From contig DEQA01000058.1 of assembly GCA_002359075.1 (NCBI GenBank), positions 1 to 8,929 on the forward strand: a DNA stretch of 8,929 nt, given 5' to 3'. Below the pieces are notes generated by a model. The model was not told the origin of the DNA, searched no databases, and saw nothing but the letters and a program-made list of their open reading frames with translations. Position 1 is the first letter of the stretch. Each line of letters starts with the position of its first letter. Of this stretch, positions 6,302 through 8,929 are shown piece by piece. Source of the DNA: Planococcaceae bacterium UBA3378 (GTDB lineage Bacteria; Bacillota; Bacilli; Bacillales_A; Planococcaceae). Both the position numbers and the translations under genes were made by a program.

Positions 6302-6330
6302 ATCGTATGCGATATTTTTAACTGTTTCAA
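6302..6330 (-). promoter_or_regulatory. Possible trxB promoter with overlapping palindrome
   Basis: On the minus strand TTGAAA (6330-6325), a 17-bp spacer and TACGAT (6307-6302) could start transcription near 6295. The -10 box is only a 4/6 match. It lies inside the perfect inverted repeat ATATCG-TATG-CGATAT (6300-6315), which could be an operator. Confidence 0.45.
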
Positions 6331-6339
6331 TTTATATGC

Positions 6340-7857
6340 TTATACATCCTCGGGAACAAAATCAACAAGCTCGTCACTATACTTTGTCAATGTAGCCGCA
6401 CTGACTCCGTATTTTTCGGCAAACTGTTTTTTCGTTACTTTCTCATCCATAGCTGAATGGAACATATAATCAACCGAAGCAGCCAATGCCTTTACATTTC
6501 TGAACGGATAATCTGCCTCTACAGCCAGCTCAAACAGGGCAAACCACAGCTGCAGCACATGGGCAGCTTCATGATGAATGGCCCCATATTTTTCAGCTAC
6601 TAATTCCGCCACTTCCATGCCCCGTAAAATGCTGAGCTGTCCTTTGGCACTTTTGCTGAATTCATGGCCGAGCGCATAGGCAAGACATAATTTTTCGACC
6701 TCGTTGTAGTTTGCAACATCGATCCACTTTGGATGCGCAATAATTTCCTGTTTATGTGCTGAACGCTTTAAAAGGAAAAAACCGAATAGCCGGTCGGATG
6801 TAAAACGACTGTTAATCTTGTCAATGATCAACTCCCGGCTGTTTTCAAGGGAGCTTGATTTGCCAGCACTATGCTGCCATGGCTCAAAGCCTTCCTTCGC
6901 AGGATCAAGCTTGATTAAATGGGCCCACGCCTGCTTTGCTGCTTCCTCATAACCTGAAAAATAGGCGGATTGTGCCAGCCAAAAATAAAAACCGGGATCC
7001 CCTTCATATCCGCGCTTACTCATCGAGCGCAGCCATTTATATGCCTGTTCGTACTGGCCGATTAACGCAAGAGTCGCACCGAGCTTGTAACGATTATCCC
7101 ATTCATATGGCTGGATTTTCGCTAAAATGGCAAGCAAAGAGGAGAGCTCCTCTTCATCTTTTTCATAATAGGCAAACACCGCCAAGTTGCATAAAGCATG
7201 AAGATTTCCGTGATTTTCGCGCAGGACATGGCGCAATAAGGCACGCGCTTCCTCTGCCTCTCCAATATAAAAGTAAGCAAGCGATAAATTATTATAAGCT
7301 GCCCACGCATCCGGGAACCGCTCGATCAGCTCTTCCAATACTTCAATGGCCTTATTGAAATCACCGTTTTCCATTAAGCGGCGTGCTTTTTCCTGTCCGA
7401 CCATTTTTTCCGAGTCATTCTCATCAAGGTTTTCCAGCACTTCTTTTTCAAACTCCACAAAATCCAGAATTTCCCGGGCCTCTACCGAATACATACCTTC
7501 CGGCTCCATTTCTAAATACTTCAGCGCATATTTTTGGGCATCATGGATCATCCCTATACATCCCGAGACTTCAGCAAGCATAAAGACAATTTCCGGTTCA
7601 TTTTGATCCAGGTGGTAGGCCGTGTGAATCAATTCATAGGCATGTTCAAAATTTTGAAGCTCCATTTCCAGTACACCATACTGCATTAAAATCAAGCCGT
7701 CATCCGGGCTAAGCTCGGCAGCACGTTTAATATATTTATAAGCTTTGTCTGTTTGATCGCGTTCCAGGGCTGTCAGTGCTTTTTGATAATAATAATCACC
7801 GTTCGGAATAAACGAAACGACGTTATTTCTTTTTTTTATTTGACGTTTATTTTCCAA
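6340..7857 (-). CDS. TPR-repeat protein with C-terminal HTH-like segment (YvcD-like)
   Basis: A cytosolic protein of 505 aa made largely of tetratricopeptide repeats, so probably a protein-interaction scaffold; its biochemical role is unknown. TPR-like units are readable at about 21-54, 55-88, 89-122, 155-185, 186-219, 220-251, 255-285 and 289-321. The C-terminal third (about 340-470) is non-repeat and resembles nothing I can name. Residues 474-497 (VTKKQFAEKYGVSAATLTKY) look like a helix-turn-helix. There is no signal peptide or membrane segment. The start is TTG at 7857, chosen because GGAGGA (7870-7865) lies 7 nt upstream; a TTG five codons earlier overlaps that Shine-Dalgarno. B. subtilis yvcD, a TPR protein in the same region, is the likely counterpart by synteny. 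Confidence 0.85.
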   Translation of the reverse strand: MENKRQIKKRNNVVSFIPNGDYYYQKALTALERDQTDKAYKYIKRAAELSPDDGLILMQYGVLEMELQNFEHAYELIHTAYHLDQNEPEIVFMLAEVSGCIGMIHDAQKYALKYLEMEPEGMYSVEAREILDFVEFEKEVLENLDENDSEKMVGQEKARRLMENGDFNKAIEVLEELIERFPDAWAAYNNLSLAYFYIGEAEEARALLRHVLRENHGNLHALCNLAVFAYYEKDEEELSSLLAILAKIQPYEWDNRYKLGATLALIGQYEQAYKWLRSMSKRGYEGDPGFYFWLAQSAYFSGYEEAAKQAWAHLIKLDPAKEGFEPWQHSAGKSSSLENSRELIIDKINSRFTSDRLFGFFLLKRSAHKQEIIAHPKWIDVANYNEVEKLCLAYALGHEFSKSAKGQLSILRGMEVAELVAEKYGAIHHEAAHVLQLWFALFELAVEADYPFRNVKALAASVDYMFHSAMDEKVTKKQFAEKYGVSAATLTKYSDELVDFVPEDV

Positions 7858-7878
7858 AAATATTTCCTCCAAAACATG

Positions 7879-7922
7879 AGAAGGACCTGCCCCCTGTCAT
7901 AAGGAAAGGCAGTGTCCCTTCT
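7879..7922 (-). promoter_or_regulatory. Leader hairpin 3 before the TPR gene
   Basis: On the minus strand AGAAGG (7922-7917) pairs with CCTTCT (7884-7879), and CTGCC (7912-7908) pairs with GGCAG (7891-7887). A small asymmetric internal loop separates the helices and a 16-nt apical loop closes them. Its 3' foot ends 8 nt before the Shine-Dalgarno of the TPR gene, so folding could influence ribosome access. No known riboswitch class is recognised. Confidence 0.5.
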
Positions 7923-7924
7923 TA

Positions 7925-7938
7925 TGTGGATTTCCACA
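7925..7938 (-). repeat. Perfect short palindrome in the TPR-gene leader
   Basis: TGTGGA-TT-TCCACA is a perfect inverted repeat, a small hairpin in RNA or a possible protein-binding site. It lies between two larger hairpins of the same leader. Confidence 0.6.
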
Positions 7939-7957
7939 AAATTATTTTCCCACTGAA

Positions 7958-7985
7958 ATGAGGAACGCTTTGACACGTTCCTCAT
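7958..7985 (-). promoter_or_regulatory. Perfect 10-bp hairpin at the 5' end of the TPR-gene leader
   Basis: ATGAGGAACG and CGTTCCTCAT pair perfectly around an 8-nt loop. If transcription starts at the extended -10 promoter near 7989, this hairpin is the very 5' end of the mRNA and may stabilise it. On the minus strand it is followed only by TTTC, so it is at best a weak terminator for hisIE. Confidence 0.6.
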
Positions 7986-7995
7986 AATTGTTCCT

Positions 7996-8004
7996 ATTAT
8001 AGCA
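7996..8004 (-). promoter_or_regulatory. Extended -10 promoter of the TPR gene
   Basis: On the minus strand TGCTATAAT (8004-7996) is a perfect extended -10 element. No good -35 exists at 17 bp, but extended -10 promoters can do without one. Predicted start is about 7989, giving a leader of roughly 130 nt before the TTG start. Confidence 0.7.
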
Positions 8005-8111
8005 TAAACAGTACAAAATACCGCTATATCTGTTCATGTCGAATTTTCATCAATTGCAACTAGCGTTAAAGCCGTCTCTATCTGCTCGTGGCCCCTGTAA
8101 CAGACTTCTCG

Positions 8112-8174
8112 TTATTTCCTTCCTTCGTGACGTTTTTGCAGTACGTCTAATACTTCATAAATATCTACTTTTTG
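8112..8174 (-). pseudogene. Detached second copy of the hisIE 3' end
   Basis: This 63-bp stretch translates on the minus strand to the last 20 residues of HisIE (from QKVDIYEV to HEGRK) plus a TAA stop, the same peptide as the intact gene 111 bp upstream. The DNA differs at 7 of 63 positions (about 89% identity) and all seven changes are synonymous. Homology stops abruptly on both sides. It has no start codon or ribosome binding site, so it is a fragment; the synonymous-only divergence implies both copies were once functional gene ends. Confidence 0.88.
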
Positions 8175-8222
8175 CGTCTGACGGCTTTGCCTTTCGACGC
8201 AGAAATGAAAGGCATACGCTGC

Positions 8223-8837
8223 TTATTTTCTTCCTTCATGGCGTTTTTGCAGTACGTCCAGTACTTCATAGATGTCTACTTTTTGTTCCTGCAGGAGGAC
8301 GAGAAGGTGATAAAGGAGATCCGCCGACTCCCATTTGACTTCTTCCTTATCGCGGTTTTTCGCTCCGATGACAACCTCTGTTGCCTCTTCCCCGACTTTT
8401 TTGCAGATTTTATCAATGCCTTTATCGAATAAATATGTAGTGTAGGCTCCTTGTGGCATATCGATTTCCCGCTGCTTAATGACCTCTACCAGCTGAGGCA
8501 GAATCGCAACTGATCCCGGGCGCTCATTTTCGAGGATCGTTTCTGTGAAACAGGTCGTTGTACCGTTATGACAGGCCGGCCCCGCTGGAATGACTTCCAC
8601 TATTAATGCATCCTGATCGCAGTCGGCTTTGATCGATACAACCTTTTGAGTATGGCCGCTTGTCGCGCCTTTATGCCAAAGCTCCTGGCGGGAACGAGAA
8701 TAAAACCATGTTTCGCCTGTCTCCATCGTTTTTTGCAGCGACTCTTCATTCATATAAGCTACTGTCAGCACTTCTTTAGACTGTGCATCTTGCACCACAG
8801 CCGGCACAAGTCCTTGTTCATTGAATTTTACGTTCAT
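8223..8837 (-). CDS. hisI: Bifunctional phosphoribosyl-AMP cyclohydrolase / phosphoribosyl-ATP pyrophosphatase HisIE
   Basis: Cytosolic enzyme for the second and third steps of histidine synthesis: removal of pyrophosphate from PR-ATP by the C-terminal HisE-type domain, then ring opening of PR-AMP by the N-terminal HisI-type domain. At 204 aa it is full length for the fused form. The N-terminal domain shows WHKGATSGHTQ (54-64), CDQDALIV (73-80) and the metal-binding PACHNGTTTCF (87-97). The C-terminal domain shows TTYLFDKGIDKICKKVGEEATEVV (133-156) and ESADLLYHLLVLL (170-182). The ATG overlaps the hisF stop (ATGA) and AAAGGAGT lies about 9 nt upstream. No clear terminator follows it. Confidence 0.97.
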   Translation of the reverse strand: MNVKFNEQGLVPAVVQDAQSKEVLTVAYMNEESLQKTMETGETWFYSRSRQELWHKGATSGHTQKVVSIKADCDQDALIVEVIPAGPACHNGTTTCFTETILENERPGSVAILPQLVEVIKQREIDMPQGAYTTYLFDKGIDKICKKVGEEATEVVIGAKNRDKEEVKWESADLLYHLLVLLQEQKVDIYEVLDVLQKRHEGRK

Positions 8838-8929
8838 CGTACGGATACTCCTTTTTCCCGAAGGTAGCTTTTTACTTCTGCTACACTCGTTTCTTTGTAA
8901 TGGAAGATAGATGCGGCTAATGCAGCATC
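8834..8929 (-). CDS. hisF: Imidazole glycerol phosphate synthase subunit HisF, C-terminal end (partial)
   Basis: The last 31 codons and stop of a gene entering from the right edge. The peptide (DAALAASIFHYKE...VKSYLREKGVSVR) is the typical C-terminus of HisF, the cyclase subunit that with HisH makes imidazole glycerol phosphate and AICAR. Its TGA overlaps the hisIE ATG by two bases, the translational coupling expected in a his operon. Most of the gene lies outside the window. Confidence 0.9.
   Translation of the reverse strand, partial: DAALAASIFHYKETSVAEVKSYLREKGVSVR

Noticed and set aside
6936..7358. Plus-strand frame of 140 codons opposite the TPR gene
   Set aside because: Antisense shadow of a well-supported repeat protein; no ribosome binding site.
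7921..7939. DnaA boxes in the TPR-gene leader
   Set aside because: The nearest matches are 7 of 9 to TTATCCACA on either strand and come from one short palindrome; there is no cluster.
8036..8432. Plus-strand frames with an internal repeat (FLRDVFAVRLILHKYLLF / FLHGVFAVRPVLHRCLLF)
   Set aside because: The apparent protein repeat is the antisense reading of the duplicated hisIE tail. There is no ribosome binding site, and the strand is opposite to the real gene.

Overview
The window is a stretch of core chromosome from a low-to-mid GC Firmicute of the order Bacillales. The gene set (hisF-hisIE, a TPR protein, trxB, yvcI-rapZ-yvcK-whiA, crh, then clpP on the opposite strand) reproduces a neighbourhood known from Bacillus subtilis, with differences. 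Protein spellings and gene order suggest a Planococcaceae-type bacterium (Lysinibacillus/Solibacillus-like), but that family-level call is inference. I see no mobile element, CRISPR array, defence island or obviously new multi-gene system. The unusual features are mostly between genes.

Layout. 1-404 holds no supportable gene; a ribosome-binding-site-like stretch near 23-30 may introduce a leftward gene beyond the edge. A tRNA-Arg(CCG) gene with its own promoter and terminator reads leftward (361-531). clpP reads rightward (660-1241) behind a CtsR-type operator. Everything to the right of clpP reads leftward: crh with its own promoter and terminator and a CcpA (cre)-like site upstream; the cluster yvcI-rapZ-yvcK-whiA, closed by a terminator at the whiA stop codon; trxB, followed by a long hairpin terminator; a large TPR protein with a structured 5' leader; and the end of the histidine operon (hisF tail overlapping hisIE).

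How the genes relate. RapZ/YvcJ, YvcK/GlmR, WhiA and Crh form the widely conserved Gram-positive module linking carbon status, UDP-GlcNAc and cell-envelope metabolism, and cell division. Here crh is transcriptionally separated from whiA. trxB (thioredoxin reductase) and clpP (protease core) are stress and proteostasis genes with independent signals. HisF and HisIE catalyse successive parts of histidine synthesis.

Most notable observation: the last 20 codons plus stop of hisIE occur a second time 111 bp downstream, in the same frame. The two copies differ at 7 of 63 bases and every difference is synonymous. This looks like the fossil tail of a diverged hisIE allele left after allelic replacement, rather than a simple recent duplication. 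Other points of interest are the three-hairpin leader of the TPR gene, the cre-like site at crh, a glutamine replacing the usual proline next to the Crh active-site region, and a palindrome over the trxB promoter.
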